Part shown: one piece after another, positions 10,334 through 23,446 of the stretch | Layout: each line of letters opens with the position of its first letter | Numbering within the stretch: the stretch's first letter is position 1 | DNA from: Chromera velia | Taxonomy: Eukaryota > Sar > Chromeraceae | Length of the DNA: 64,000 nucleotides | Direction: 5' to 3' | NCBI GenBank assembly: GCA_018398765.1 | Contig: JAHBMJ010003498.1 | Location: 26,362 to 90,361, forward strand | Translations under genes and position numbers: made by a program | Notes under the pieces: generated by a model | Told to the model about the DNA's origin: nothing | The model's input: only the letters and a program-made list of their open reading frames with translations | Database searches by the model: none

Positions 10334-13300
10334 ATGGAACTTTTGCATCGCTTTTCCCAAATGAAGGAGCTGTGCTCCGCTGGGAGTGCTCAAATCACAT
10401 TGGGGTCTCAGGGAGCCGCAGTGACCCTCAAGGCGGGAACCGTCCGCCTTTTTGCACCTCCAGGTCAGTCCGGTACATCGAGTTTTCCTTCCTTCTCTGC
10501 TTCCCACTTTTGCTGTGTGTGGCTGAACGTTCTCATAACGATCATTTGAGCTGACACATACACTCTTTCGCCGCTTTTCTGCCTGCGATGCCCTTCAGAG
10601 GGAGAGTTTGGGGTTCTTCTCTACGATGATTACGTCCTCCTGCGCTTCGAGGAACACTGGACTCTCAACAAAAAGAAGCCAACGGGCTCTTTTGACTTCA
10701 CCCCGCCACGAGGGAGTCGGCGGCAGGGTTTCAACCTGAGGCTGGGAAATGACACGGAGTAAGTCGAGACCGAAGGGACTTCTCTCTCTTTTCTTTTAGG
10801 CGAAGCGTCTCCTCTGTTTCTTTCATCCCTTCTTCCCTCTCCCTCGTTTTTTTCAAGCGTCCCCGTCGTCTTTATCTGTTTCGCATCCATTTGTCTGAAA
10901 GGTTCGTGGCTGTCGTCGACAGGTTCCTCCGTTCGTCGGAATGTTTGTCTCATTGGCTGGTTGAGTCAACATATGAACTGTTCGCCTCTGTCAACTGCCT
11001 GTCTACCTCCCTGCCAGCCGGTCTTTCCGTCGTGTATGCATGTACTTTCATTTATGTGACTGTATGCGTATGTGTCTATCTGTGCATTTTTGCCTGTATT
11101 TTATGCGTGGACATATGAAATGAAATGCATACAGGTATGTAGGAGTACCTGTCTGTCTGCTTGTCAGTCCGTTCGACCGTCCGCATCTGTTTGTTGCTCT
11201 CTGTCGGTTTGCCTGTCTGTCCGTCTGTCTGTCTGTCTGTGTGTGATGTGTCTGTATCGGTATTGTGCTTCGGTGTTGAAATGAAAAAGAAGAAATGGAA
11301 GAAGAAGAACAGGAAGAAGAAGAAAAAGAGGAAGAAAAAAAGAGATCAGGAAGAGAGAATTCTCGGTGCGCCTGTCCGTCCGTCCGTCCGTCCGTCTGCC
11401 GCTTCCTTCACACGTTGAAAGAGGAAGAAAGGGAGCAGATAGAAAAGATGGATGCAGATGAGACATTCTCTGCCGTCTATCCGCGCTTTTGCCGACTTTC
11501 ATTTGCTGCCTATTTTTCTCTTCCCAAGAAAAGGTAAAGAGTATCAAAACAAAAATCACAAACGAAAAATAAAGCCTTAAAGAGAGAATAGTCTGCCCCG
11601 AAAACTGTCTTTTGCTACACGCCCGTGCAGGCTGTGGGCAACTTTTTTGACCCATTTGGAGAGCCTGCCTTTCTTCAAGTCCGCCTCCTCCGGGATCACT
11701 CCGCAGAGATCACTTGAGAGTGGAACCTCTGCTTCCTCTGTACCCATTCAGCAACAGCAGCAGCAGCAGCGCACTTCTTCTCCCCCGCTTTCTGTTGAAG
11801 CCCCACCAGGACTGGCGATGCCTCCAGGTCTGCACACGGTGCATCAACAGCAGCAGCGCGAGCAAACCCGGCCCGTCTCCATCCAATCTGCAGATCCGTC
11901 CGCAGCTTCTACTCCCTACAACCTCCTCCCGATCGCCCAAAACCCCCACGCAGACAACGCAGCAGCAGCACTGCTCTCACACTCACAGCAAATCCTCCAA
12001 CCCCAGCAGCATCAGCAGCTCTCCCTGTCCTCCCACACTCCCGATGCCCATCTGCACTTGTCCTCCTCGTCTTCAAACGCTGCCCACACAAATGCAGCCA
12101 TGGCAATCCAACAGCTCATGGCAGGAGGTTCAGACGCTGTTGTTCCTGCAATTTACGCACCCCCGACGCAAGGTTACCACCAGCCGCCCACTGTTTACCC
12201 CGTCCCCCCACGCACCCCGAGTCCCGAAAACCTTATGACCGACCACCAGTGGAGCGCTGGAAAAGACACAGAGAAGGACAGAGATGGAGGAGGAGGAGGA
12301 GGAGGAGGGACGGTTCTCCGAAAAATCAGAGGCGCTGGGACAGACGGCCAACGAAGTCCCATCGGGGAGAGTCCCCGAGAGACCACCGGAGCCATGCAAT
12401 CGCACAGCCGAAAAATACAAAATGTGCCGTACACTTCCCCCTCCATGAGTATCCAAGAGATGCGAAAACCGTCTCTACCTTTGCCAGACGTAGGTGTCCA
12501 ATCCGCGTCAGTCGACGAACCGGGTCCCTCTGCAGGTCCTCCTTCTCGAGGTCTCCCTCGAGGCAATAGAGGTCAACAGCAGGGGGAGCAAGAGAGCTCT
12601 CCCGACTTTGCCTCTGGTGTACCTTCTTTTTCTGCAGAGACTTCAGAACGTTTTGCCCTCTCCCTTTTCGTTCCGGGCGTTGATCAGAAAGTCCTTGAGG
12701 AACGAAGCAAACCACTTGCAGCTGCCCCGGTACACATCCATAAAGCAGCCGAAGAAGCATTTAGAAAGAACTTTCCTGACAAAAAAGACGACATCCCATA
12801 CGAGCCGCCACTGGTAGACTGGGAGTGGGAGGAAGAGAAACAGTCATGGGGATCCTTCGGCATAGGCCCTCTTGCCCCTGGAGACAGAATCCGTCTAGAT
12901 GCCGATACGGCTTTTGCTTCCGACTACATTCATGCCGCTCCCAGTCCGAGAGCACGCGACGGTGGGAGTGGTGCAGGTCCTGCCTGGGGTGGGGGTGCAG
13001 AGCTGCGGGACATGCAGGCGTCTCCTTCCTCTGTTCCCCTCAGGTCTCCCCGAGGAGGCGACTTGAGGTCCCCCCACCCCTCCCCCTCCTCTTCTTCCTC
13101 TGCTGCTGCAGCGGCTTTCCCTCCCCCCACAAACGTTAAGAGTTCTCCCAGAGCTTCGGCGGGGCATGGACAGGCAGCGGGAGGGAGTGGGGACGAGGGG
13201 CTGGGAGACTTTCTTGCCCAGGAACTTGTCGGCTGCAAGAGTGTTGGTGGTAAGTCTGTTCTGTGTTTCAATGAGTGGTGCAAATGGTTGGAGGAGAGTG

Positions 13301-16300
13301 GACACAGATGTGTGTGAGCTTGCCTACGGAAAGGCTGGATGGTGTTCTTGAGGCCGGAGAGTCAGACAGACAGACCCTAGAGGTGTTTTGTCAACGAAGG
13401 AGCAGTCAGTTCCGTCTTTTCCGATTGGGAAGCGTGTCTATCTCTATGTGTGCAACTTCTATTGCTCGCTTCTGTGCTCTCTCTTCCCGTACCCCTTCAC
13501 TTCACCCCTTGTCTGTCCCTTTATTTGTTCATGCAGACCTGTGGGAGTCTATGAGGACAAACTTCGAGTCACACCTGCAAGACCCGAAGTACGGTTGTGT
13601 TGTGGACGGACGGGTGCCCAGGGAACCCGGGCAGAGGACACTCGGGGACCTCCTCTTGATTTGCCATCGGATCATTACAGGTACCGTCGGGGTGGAAAGG
13701 CTGGCTGGCTAGCGTCGTCGCCTCTTCAATTCAAAGAGCCAGACAGTCAGCCGGACGCCTTTCATTCATGCAGTTAGAGAACGGACAGGCAGGCATTCTG
13801 CTAGAGGACAGTCGAATTGATGCAGATTCATACGGAAAAGGGAGTCAGGCAGTCGCCAGGGTTCCTCGCGCTGCGACCTTCCACGAGAAAAAAAAAAAAC
13901 ATTGCTCAGAGGCCGAAACAGACAGTCGCTTTCACCTTCCTCAATTTTCCATTCGCTCTTCACACCGAGAAAGGTCGCTTAAGTTGTTCCTACCTCCTTC
14001 CTCTCTCGCTCTCTGCAGAGAAGCTCGGGTTTTCTGTCAGAGACCCTGCTTTTTTGGAAGCGGTACGAGAGGCAAGGGATGGAGGGTGGGACATGAAAGC
14101 GCATCGTTCGAGTGATCAGAGGCACCATGGGGGGCAGTCGGGCGGTTTTGCTGTTGACATAAGGCATTCAGGGGTCCGTGCCACCCCCGACGTCCTCTCA
14201 AGCAGGCGAACTTCATCTTCCAGACCCCAGACAATCGAGAGCTCTGTGCCAGTCATTCTGCAGGATCCCTCGCGGGACCATTTGTTAGCTGAGCAGTTGC
14301 AGAAGGCACTCGACAAGGAGGAAGAAGAGTACCCTGCCCTCGGTGTTGCCCCTGCCGCTTCCTCCCTCTCTCAGGGCGGGAAGAAGAAAGGGGGGGCGAC
14401 ACCCGGAGGGTCTGGGGTTGGCACTGCTCAAGGCCCCCCCGCCTCTTCTTCTTCTTCCTCAAAGCCACAGCATGTAGCTGGGGGCATGTCTAGTCCCCCG
14501 ACGGTTCTGCAGCCTCCCACGAGGGCTCCAGCCACCGAGAGCTTCAATATGCCCGTGTCACGAAGAGAAGGAGGAAGAGAAAGAGAAAAGGGGCTCCCCC
14601 AAAGGGAGAGAGAAAGAGAACGAGGAAGGGGCCTCGACTCAAGTGGGTACGCAGAAGGGGGGCACGGGGGGATGGGGGCAGAGGCTTCTTCCCCTGCTTC
14701 CGCGTCAATGCCGATCCCGGCCTCAGGGGCCGGTCTGCCCCCCCCCACGCCGTTTGACATGCGGAATGGTGGTGGGCAGTTGTCTGAATCCTCCCCTCCT
14801 TCATCCTCCTCCCAAACATTGCAGCAGCCGTCAGGAGGTGTGAAGCTCGACTTGAATGCCCTCCTTCCCAATCGGTTTAGCGATGCAGAGGGACGGCTTG
14901 AGAGCACAGAAAGGGAGAGAGAAAGGGAGAGACCACAGCACTCAGAGTCATCCCTGAGTCTGTCCGAGAGAGACAGAGAAAGAGAGGCCCAGCAGATGTT
15001 GCTGCCTGAGCAGCAGCAAACTGCTCCCACTCCACCCTGGAAAGGAAGGGGAGACGAGAGACCCCTCCCGAGCCACACAACGGGTTCTGAATCCCTTACC
15101 AAACGGCAACAGCAGCAGCAACAGCACAGACCTCTCCACGAGGGTCTACCCCCCCAAGAGAAAGAGAAAGAGAGAGAGTCAGTGGCCACAGCCCCCCCGC
15201 ATCACAGGGGCAGAGGCACCCCCTCGTACGACCCAGCTGCAGAGAGTGCCAAGAGAGAGAGGCAGCTGGGGAGAGAGGGAGAGAGGGGCGAAATGGATCA
15301 TCGGGACAGAGACCGCCAGGAGGCCTCTGATAGGTTCCCTCCGAGAGACCCTAATTCTTCTTCATCCTCTCAGTATCCAGCACACACCCACACACCCAGG
15401 GAGAGGGAGAGGGAAGCTGACGCGGATGGTGGTGACATGGGAGCTGAGGCAGAAGAGGAGAGAGAAGTTGACGAGAAGGATTTGACAGGCCAAAAAGACA
15501 AAACACTCATGTATCGGAAGAAAAATTCCGCAGTTCTCTTCACTCGCGAGTATGACGCTGAGACCCCTCGAGTTACTCGTGATTTCGTCGACCCCCTTCG
15601 TCAGCAAACCCAACACCGCACTGCCGTTCCGGGGCCAGCAGGAAGAGCGGGGCCAAAGGCTGGCGGTCAGATAACCGCCTCCTCCCCGCCTGTTCCCCCC
15701 TTTGTGTCTCGATTGAAGGAGATTGCGAGGGAGCATCATGTACGCGGGAAGAAGGAGAAGATTGAGAACATCTTTCTGAATATCCCAGATTGGAAGAAAT
15801 TGAAGAGTGACGAGGACCGACTTGTGTATCTCACAGAGCTGCATGCGTTGGCGCCTGGCTCGTCGATCAGATTTCTCAGTTCGACTCTTTCAAGTCCGTC
15901 AGCGCGACTTCCTTTCTCCTTCCTTGACTCCGACAACCTTTGAACTGATTCCTGTCTCAATTTTTTCAGCCAAGCTCGCCTTCCCTTGCTGTTTTTGTTT
16001 TTGCGTATCGCCTGAACTCTCTTTGCCGTCCATGAACGAAGAGAGGTGGGTCGGGTCTATCACAGAGATTCACCTCACCCTCGACTGAATGGAATGGAGG
16101 AGCACAAGAAGGAAAAGTCGTTGGATTGGATTTCCCTTGAGGTTGTGTGTGTTTGTGTGCCTGGGTGTTTCCTTTGCATTCCTCACACCATTCCTCCCCC
16201 CCCCTGTCCTGTCCCTCCCGTCCTTTTACAGAGGATCACGACGCGCACCTGAAGAGTTCCGGTGTGCCTCCAGTTGCCAAGCGCCTCCCTTTCCTGCTCG

Positions 16301-17559
16301 ATGCCCTCCACATCTCCCCTTTCCCTTGTGTCAGTCAGTCAAGTCGCCCTTTCTCTTCTCTGTCTCCTCTCCAATTCCCTCAAGTTTCTTCTGTTGTCCT
16401 GTTTATCATCTGTCTAGTTCTGTTCTCTCTCTCCTGCTGCTCGATGGAACTTGGTGACCGTGTTCACCTCTCATTCATTCTCTCATGGGGGGGGGAAGAA
16501 GATCCAAAAAAGGTTGATCAGTGGAATTGAAAAGTTCTCCGGTAGTATGGATGGGCTGTGGTGTTCGTGCAGAAGGCTTCCGCTCTACCTCGTGTGTCAT
16601 TGAGTTTGTTCTTATGCATTCATATCTCACACGCAACAATGCGGAAACACAGACGGACACAGACGCATGGGCACCTACACACACTCACACATTTTCAGAG
16701 AGAAACGCGAGCAGATGCAAAGACTGCCTCTAATACTCACATATCACCCACGCATGCTTTTCTTTTGTGCAGAGAATTCGGGGCTTCAAAACTGGAAAAA
16801 GGCCCCAAAAGTGAGCAAGCACATTGATAGATGGAATGATCAGCCGAGGGAAGGAGTAGATAGATGTCGTCTGCTGGTGAAAGAGGAGATGGATCAATGC
16901 AGTTCAGGAAAAGAAAGCACAAGAAGAAGAAGATGCACACACAAAGACAGGATCGAGCCAGCCAAAAATATGAGTCCGCACCAAAGTGATAGCCGAAACG
17001 AACAAGAAACCGTCTCGCTTCCGCGGTTTACTTGCCTCTCTGCTGGCACTCAGCTGACTTTCTGCGTGCCCTGGCTTAAGCCCCGAGTCTTCTTCTGTTC
17101 CCTTCTCTCGTCCTGCACGCCTGCACTTCCTGGCTCGACCTGTATTTGTGTCAATCTTTTTTTCATCATCGTGTTGTCCCTTCCTTATCCTTGCTGCTCA
17201 TTTTCTTTCTTTGTTTATTTGTTTGTTTCGCTGCTTTCTTCTTCTTCTTCTTCGTGCAGAAACGACGCCATCTGCTCGATGCAGAGAGTGAAGATCCAGC
17301 CGTGGGGTCTCGCGTGGGACTTCGCTTGGTCGTTGGATGGCGATGACGTGGCGGTGGTTAGTTGGTTGGTTGGTTGGTTTTCTCCTCTGTTTGTCTGTTT
17401 GGAGGGAGGGAGAGCTTTTGGGTCTTCTTGAAGTCTGCTTCCCTCTCTGTCTTCCCGTGTGGTCTTTTTGGTTCTGTCGCTTTCTCAGCAAGTCTCCTGC
17501 TGCGGCAACGCCTTTTCTTGTTCTCCTTTTGTTTTGTCCTTGTTCGCGTGTCACAATTT

Positions 17560-17606
<47 letters not shown>

Positions 17607-17624
17607 AGAAAGAAAGAAAGAAAG

Positions 17625-17707
<83 letters not shown>

Positions 17708-19207
17708 AAGAAAGAAAGAAAGAAAAAAAGAGTGCACGCGCGGAGAGAGAAGCTTTCTGTCGGTCGATGAATCAATCTGCCTTTCCCTTTCTGTCGGCTC
17801 GCCCACGATGGTGTACGTGCTGACTTGTGTCTGTCTTATGATCAGTGGTGCGCTCCCTTCGTTTTGCCTGTGGACTGCCTCCCTGTCTGCTCTCATGTTG
17901 CAGCTCTATTGTCTTGCTTCCTGGCTGAGGAGGGAGGCCTTGATGAAGGTGCTGACTGCTGCGACAAACGCACTGTTGGACGAACAACGTGCTTCTTCTG
18001 GCAGGTCTGCATGTTTGTGGTTGTTTGTTTGTTTGTTGTATTCTCTCTCGCCTTTGTGTTTGTTTACCTACTCTTTCTTTTGTCCTTCCTGCATTATGTG
18101 TTTGTCAGTTATCTGTTTGTCGGTTGTCGGCCGGTCTATCAATACACCAGCCTTGCAGCGAGCCGCAGTGTTTTCAAGAATATGCGTAAACTGTATGGCG
18201 ATGTGGCAGCAAAATTTTTGTCAGCCAGATTCTCCCTCGTCAGTGCGAAGAATGCCGTCGACAGCTGTCTCTTTCTTTCTTCCACCGGAAAGAAAATCCT
18301 CCACCGTCCCGTCGCTTCCTTTCCTCAATTTTCCTCCCTCTTCTTTTACCCTCTTTCCACACTCACTGATTTCCCTCTTTTCTTTTCTGTCTGTGTAAAT
18401 CTGTATCAATTTGAGAAAAGCAGGAGACAGCCGGATGACAAGATCGACGAGAACCTGAAAAGCCGGGTGATGAAGGACCACGTAAGAGAGAAACTTCGGG
18501 AGTTGCAGACTGAGGTCATGCCTTTTGACAAAGTTTTTCAGGACGCTGCCGACATATGGGCAGACCCTGGCTTTTCCACTTTCTGGCTCAGTGGATCAGA
18601 GTCGAGTCACTCAGGTGGCGGAGGCGGATCAAAAAATCGTGGCGGACATGGGATGAGTGATCGAGACAGAGACAGAGAAAGGGGCGGAGGAATGAGGGGG
18701 GACGGGTACAGAGGGAGAGGGGCCCTCCAGCAGTCTGCTTCATCTGACAGGGGGGAGAGGTACGACCGAGGAGGGGGAGGTGACAGGAGACGAGAGCACC
18801 AGAGAGACAGGGGGGAAAGAGAAAGAACGGATGGAGGCGGAGGAAATAGAGGCAGTTCCAGCCGGGGGGAAGGGGGTGCGGCGAATCCGCGCACAGCGAA
18901 CGTGAATGGAGACATAGGGGAGGCCCAGGCTCGCAGTAGAGACAGGTCAAGAGAGAGGGAGAGCAAATTTGAGGACATGTGGATGACTGGACGGACTAAC
19001 GGCATCAAAAGTGGAGACAGAGACAGAGACAGAGAGAAAGACCGAGAGAGGATTATGAATAAAGGAAGGGGGAGAGACAGAGGAGGACATGAGTATGAGT
19101 CCTTCCAATCAGGGCACGAGGGAGGAGGAACCGTTGGGGGAGCGCATCTGAAATCTTTGAAAGAACCGGGCAGACACCAGCAACAGGGAAATGGGGTGGT
19201 TGAGTGA
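10334..19207 (+). CDS. Very large disordered Q/S/P- and RD-rich protein, family unknown
   Basis: Exons with matching phases: 10334-10463, 10599-10758, 11631-13249, 13537-13680, 14019 to about 15870. Further exons are less certain: about 16231-16350, about 17262-17330, about 17903-18002, and a last exon from about 18420 to the TGA at 19205-19207. The first about 115 residues form a compact beta-rich stretch (EGEFGVLLYDDYVLLRFEEHW) that might be PH-like; this is a guess. Then come poly-Q, Ser/Pro-rich and Arg/Glu/Asp-rich low-complexity segments. Short conserved-looking islands are DIPYEPPLVDWEWEEEK, KLGFSVRDPAFLEAVREA and MPFDKVFQDAADIW. The C-terminus is RD/RG/G-rich like an RNA-binding protein. 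I do not recognise the family. Transcript data are needed to fix the middle exons, and one gene versus two is not settled. Confidence 0.6.
11160..11400. repeat. CTGT/GTCC and GAAGAA simple repeats in intron 2
   Basis: The 872-bp intron between 10758 and 11631 is mostly low complexity: CTGT/GTCC tetranucleotides at 11150-11240, a GAAGAA/AAG tract at 11285-11360 and (GTCC)n at 11376-11396. Confidence 0.75.
17573..17735. repeat. (GT)n - (AAAG)n - poly(A) compound repeat
   Basis: (TG)n to 17600, AAAG units 17601-17625, an 80-base uninterrupted A run at 17626-17705, then GGAAGAAAGAAAG. It lies in a probable intron of the large gene. Confidence 0.9.
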
Positions 19208-19298
19208 AAAGAGAAGAAGAGACATGAAGAAGAGAAGGAAAAAAGCTTGTCACCCTTCTGAGTGCTCGCTCCTGACATGCGAAGCCACCCCCCCCCCC

Positions 19299-19647
19299 NN
19301 NNNNNNNNNNNNNNNNNNNNNNNNNNNNNNNNNNNNNNNNNNNNNNNNNNNNNNNNNNNNNNNNNNNNNNNNNNNNNNNNNNNNNNNNNNNNNNNNNNNN
19401 NNNNNNNNNNNNNNNNNNNNNNNNNNNNNNNNNNNNNNNNNNNNNNNNNNNNNNNNNNNNNNNNNNNNNNNNNNNNNNNNNNNNNNNNNNNNNNNNNNNN
19501 NNNNNNNNNNNNNNNNNNNNNNNNNNNNNNNNNNNNNNNNNNNNNNNNNNNNNNNNNNNNNNNNNNNNNNNNNNNNNNNNNNNNNNNNNNNNNNNNNNNN
19601 NNNNNNNNNNNNNNNNNNNNNNNNNNNNNNNNNNNNNNNNNNNNNNN
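19299..19647. other. Assembly gap (349 N) between C-rich tracts
   Basis: Ns run from 19299 to 19647. The left flank is a run of C and the right flank is a C run followed by CT-rich sequence, so the gap probably spans a homopolymer/CT tract. It lies about 90 bp past the stop codon of the large gene, so no recognised coding sequence is interrupted. Confidence 0.95.
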
Positions 19648-21350
19648 CCCCCCCCTCTCCCTCCCTCTCTCTCTTGCTCTGGGGAGTCGTCAACTGCCGC
19701 TCTCTTACTCTCTTTTTCTACCCGTGTATGCGGTGCGCGGCCCCTCTGTATCCCCTCCTCTCCACCCATTTCTCTTCCTTCCCGCTTTTTCGTTGGGACC
19801 CTTCCCCGCTCTTTCCTTTTCATTCTTTCCCTCTGTTCATCTTCTGTCTGTTCCGTGTGATTCTTCTTTCTTTCTGTCGGTGTGGCAGGCTCTTACTCTG
19901 TGCCTTTCTCTCACGTACGCACAGAGAGAGATCCAGCTCTGAAGAAACAAAACACTTTTTGGTGCTCGGTCCCCCTCCTGATCAGAGAAGAAACTAATCT
20001 GTGCCGTCGACCAGTGAGAAACACGCGCAGACAGGACAGGACGGGAGGTTGCTTGGTTGTCGTTGTAGAGGCGATCTGAATGGAAGGAAACCTTTCCAAG
20101 AGTTCTGGTCTATCTATTTAATTATTGACTGCGCGCGTGCACGTTTGTTTGTTTTTGGACGTTTGGCGTGAATTTTCGTTTGTTTCTTCTTTCTCTTTTT
20201 CTTCTTCTCCGAGACAACCGTTACGAAAGGCAACGAGCAAGAGTCCGAAGGGGCAGGGGAAATGAAAAATGATGAAGGGAAAGGAAACGCACACTTCAGA
20301 GAGGTGAAAGCATCACGATGTTTTTGGTCGTCTTGGGCTCTCACGCCTCTTCGTCTGCGTGTCTGTCGAAGGAAGTGTTGCGGGTGTGCTCTGGAAGCTG
20401 GAGGGGAAGGGTGGGATGTTGTAGGGGAAGAAAAAGGGTTCACATGAACTGAAGGGGGGGGTTAATGTCTTAGTTGTCTGCATGAGTCTCTCTGGATCTT
20501 CCTGCGTTGTTTCATTGACCCCGTCAAGTGAACGAAAGAAAAGGGGAAAAGCTGTAAAGCTCCACTCCCCTCCGCGTGTCTTTTCCTTCCTTTCTTTCTC
20601 TCTTTCCCCCCTCTTGCTTTTGACTTTTGTGTCTCACTCTCGCTCTTTCGTTTTCAGTGGTGTGGCTGCATACGCTGCATGTATGTGTGGGTCTACGCAG
20701 CCGGATCCAATCCATTGTTGTGGTGTGATTCGAAGTTTGATGAATGAATTGACGGATGCCTGGATGGATGAATGAAAGCAAAAGGGGGGGCTCTTTCTAG
20801 CTGTCTGTCTTTTCGTCGAGATTTGTGTCGGGGTCTGGAACGTCAGTCTTTGCCAACCAGGGTGAGAAAGAAGGAGGATTCGTGGGTGGGGGGAAAGAGA
20901 AATAACACGGGTGGGTGTATGTGAGGGACAGACTGTTTGTTTGTTCGGGGAAGAACACACAATGAAGCTTGCAGGAGCCTGTGTACGTCAACGTTGATCA
21001 ACTGCCGATGTTCTTCGATGCTGTCTTCCTTCCTCACTTGTCTGTCTCTCTCTTTCTCCCAACAGCATTTTGTTTCTCTAGTACACATAGTAAGGTGCGC
21101 TTCGTGAATGAAATTCGTTCCCGAAATTAATGGATGCGTGCGAGGCCCACAATCTGTTTCCTGTTTCTATGTATCTCAACAACAACGCCGCACATGCATG
21201 TCGTCTGTTCAAATTCAACGGAAAACGGCCAACAATGCGGCAGATCTGCTGCAGCCCGAAGAATACAATAAGCGAGAAGCTGAGTCACTAACAACATGAA
21301 CTGACGCAGAGTTATTATCAATTTCTAGATAAACTTTTGTTTGCTGAATA
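19648..21350. other. Non-coding region, nothing recognised
   Basis: CT-rich sequence after the gap, then mixed sequence without a convincing ORF or conserved exon on either strand. Likely 3' flank of the large gene and intergenic DNA. Confidence 0.5.
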
Positions 21351-21356
21351 AGAATC

Positions 21357-21716
21357 ATTACCCTGCAAGTTTAAATAATTTAGATGAGTAATGTAATTTA
21401 GAGCCTGAGTAATAATCAGTAATATTTAGCTAGTAATTTAGCTTAGTAATTTAAAGTAAAACAATTTAGATAATTAAAAGTCATTTAGAATAGTAAATTA
21501 AAGTAATTTGGAAAGCTAAATTATTCATTTTAGTCAAACTTTGGAGGTCGATTTCTCGTGAACCATAAAGAGTTAGGCGTTCAAACTAACCATTGGTAAT
21601 TTAGCTTAAATTCCAAATTACTTTAGTTTACTATTCTGAATTACTTTAAATTACTAAGCTTAGTAAAATAAATTACTTTAAATTACTCATCTAAATAACT
21701 CAAACTTGCATGGTAT
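21357..21716. repeat. AT-rich fold-back (MITE-like) element
   Basis: The left arm begins CCTGCAAGTTTAAATAATTT and includes TTAGATGAGTAAT. The right arm ends with ATTACTCATCTAAATAACTC then AAACTTGCATGG, which is its imperfect reverse complement. Most of the interior (TAATTTAGCTTA, TTTACTATTCTGAATTAC and so on) also pairs across a centre near 21550. The unit can therefore fold into one long hairpin, as non-autonomous fold-back elements do. No ORF. Confidence 0.6.
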
Positions 21717-22675
21717 AAGCAATATAACCATTATAATTAATTATAATTTTAGAAATTGATTGTATATTAAATGTATGCATGCATGCCATGTTATCATCAT
21801 CATTATCATTCATCATCCTAGTCATCATCGCTGTCAGCGCATGTAAATGAGCGTCTAGCGTTGGGCTGCCATATACTAAATATACCGTGAGTGAAACCGT
21901 ACTTTGCACAGAAAGGCCTCTCTGCGAGACCCAGTGCTAGACCCAGTGTCAGACCTCTCCCGCGTCCCCTCGCGTTCCTGAAAGCCCATCTGTCTCCTCT
22001 CTCCAAATGACAAACAACACAACGAAATTGAATTCGGGAGGATGGATCCTTCCTTACCTGGATCCTTTCTTTTCAGCTGACACACCCTAGGCCGCTGCCT
22101 CATTCCCAGCCGTCCGTGCTGTAAGCTTCCCACCAGTCCTCTCCCCCACTACCGCCACGGCTAGGAACTCCATGCTGTTAATTCTGCTCCCTCTTCCCCT
22201 CAATCCCCCCGGTGACGGGAGAAGCGGATGCAAAGGCCACCCGTCGAGGCTCCCTGGCTGCCTGAGAGAAAAGGCTGAGTCGGACGGCAGCCCCCTCACA
22301 CACAACCCTTCAAGAGAAGTTATGCAAACAGAGAACGCTCAAACGCACACGGGAAAGGGAAGGAGCCCAGGAGGAATTTGACAACGATTTCTCTCCTGCC
22401 ACTCGCTTTAATCTCTGCCGCCATCGATCCTGCCCAGCTCTTGATCGCGAAAGGAGGGGGTGCAGCAAGGGGTAGCTGTACAAGCATCTTCACCTGACTG
22501 AGGTCTACCGGATCCGGCATCTCCGTCTGCCCACGCTTCTCATCATCTCTCTAGGGTTCCTCCCTTCCCCCTGCGTCCCCTCACCAAATGGTGGAGGTCG
22601 AAGGAGGAGAATGCCCCAACTCCCTGCAAAGCAGGAACCCCGAGAAAGAGAGTGCATGCGACGCCCTCTTCTGCT

Positions 22676-23120
22676 CCCCTCTTCTCAGAGATCTGGACCC
22701 CGTCCATTCCTCGAGTGCCTGTCTTCCTGACTTGCTCTCATCTGCGCCTCGCTACTGTTCTTTTCGGGGTACGAGCGGAGGATCCGTATCCGGTCCATCA
22801 TTTCAAGACGAACCGAAACGAAAACGCTCTCTCAGAGAAACGATGCGAGGTCAGCAGTTGGGGATCGAACAAACCATCTGAGAGAGAGTAAGAAGAGGAC
22901 AACACGGGAGGAGACCACGATGGTAGGGTGAGGGGGGGCAGTGAGCCACAAAGGCAAGGAAAGAGAGGAAGGAAGGCCCAGATCTGGACGTCCCCCTCTT
23001 TCCCTTTCCCTCCTGTATGTGATCTAGACCATGTCGTCCTCTCTTGCCCTCTGCTGCTGCTGCTGTTGTTGGAGGAGAGAGAAGTCGATCGGGTCCTCTG
23101 GGGTCTGTTTCTCACACTCA

Positions 23121-23164
<44 letters not shown>

Positions 23165-23399
23165 TACATACATACGTACGTACGTACATACATAAACACA
23201 CATATATACACACACTTACACAGACACTTACACTGACACTTACACTTACACTTACACTTACACACACACACACACACACACAGCCACAGAGAGAGAGAGG
23301 AGGCGCGGGCATTGGTGGCAAGTGGGCGAGGTTTGCCTCGTCTCCTCAAAGCTGAGTGTACCTGTGCACGTATGCTTGTATGCGAGTGGGCGTATGGGC

Positions 23400-23446
<47 letters not shown>

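Noticed and set aside
17198-18398. Long ORFs across the poly(A)/poly(K) tract
   Set aside because: The openness comes from the 80-A run; no conserved sequence.
19053-19997. ORFs spanning the N gap
   Set aside because: Ns are translated as X; they are not evidence of coding.
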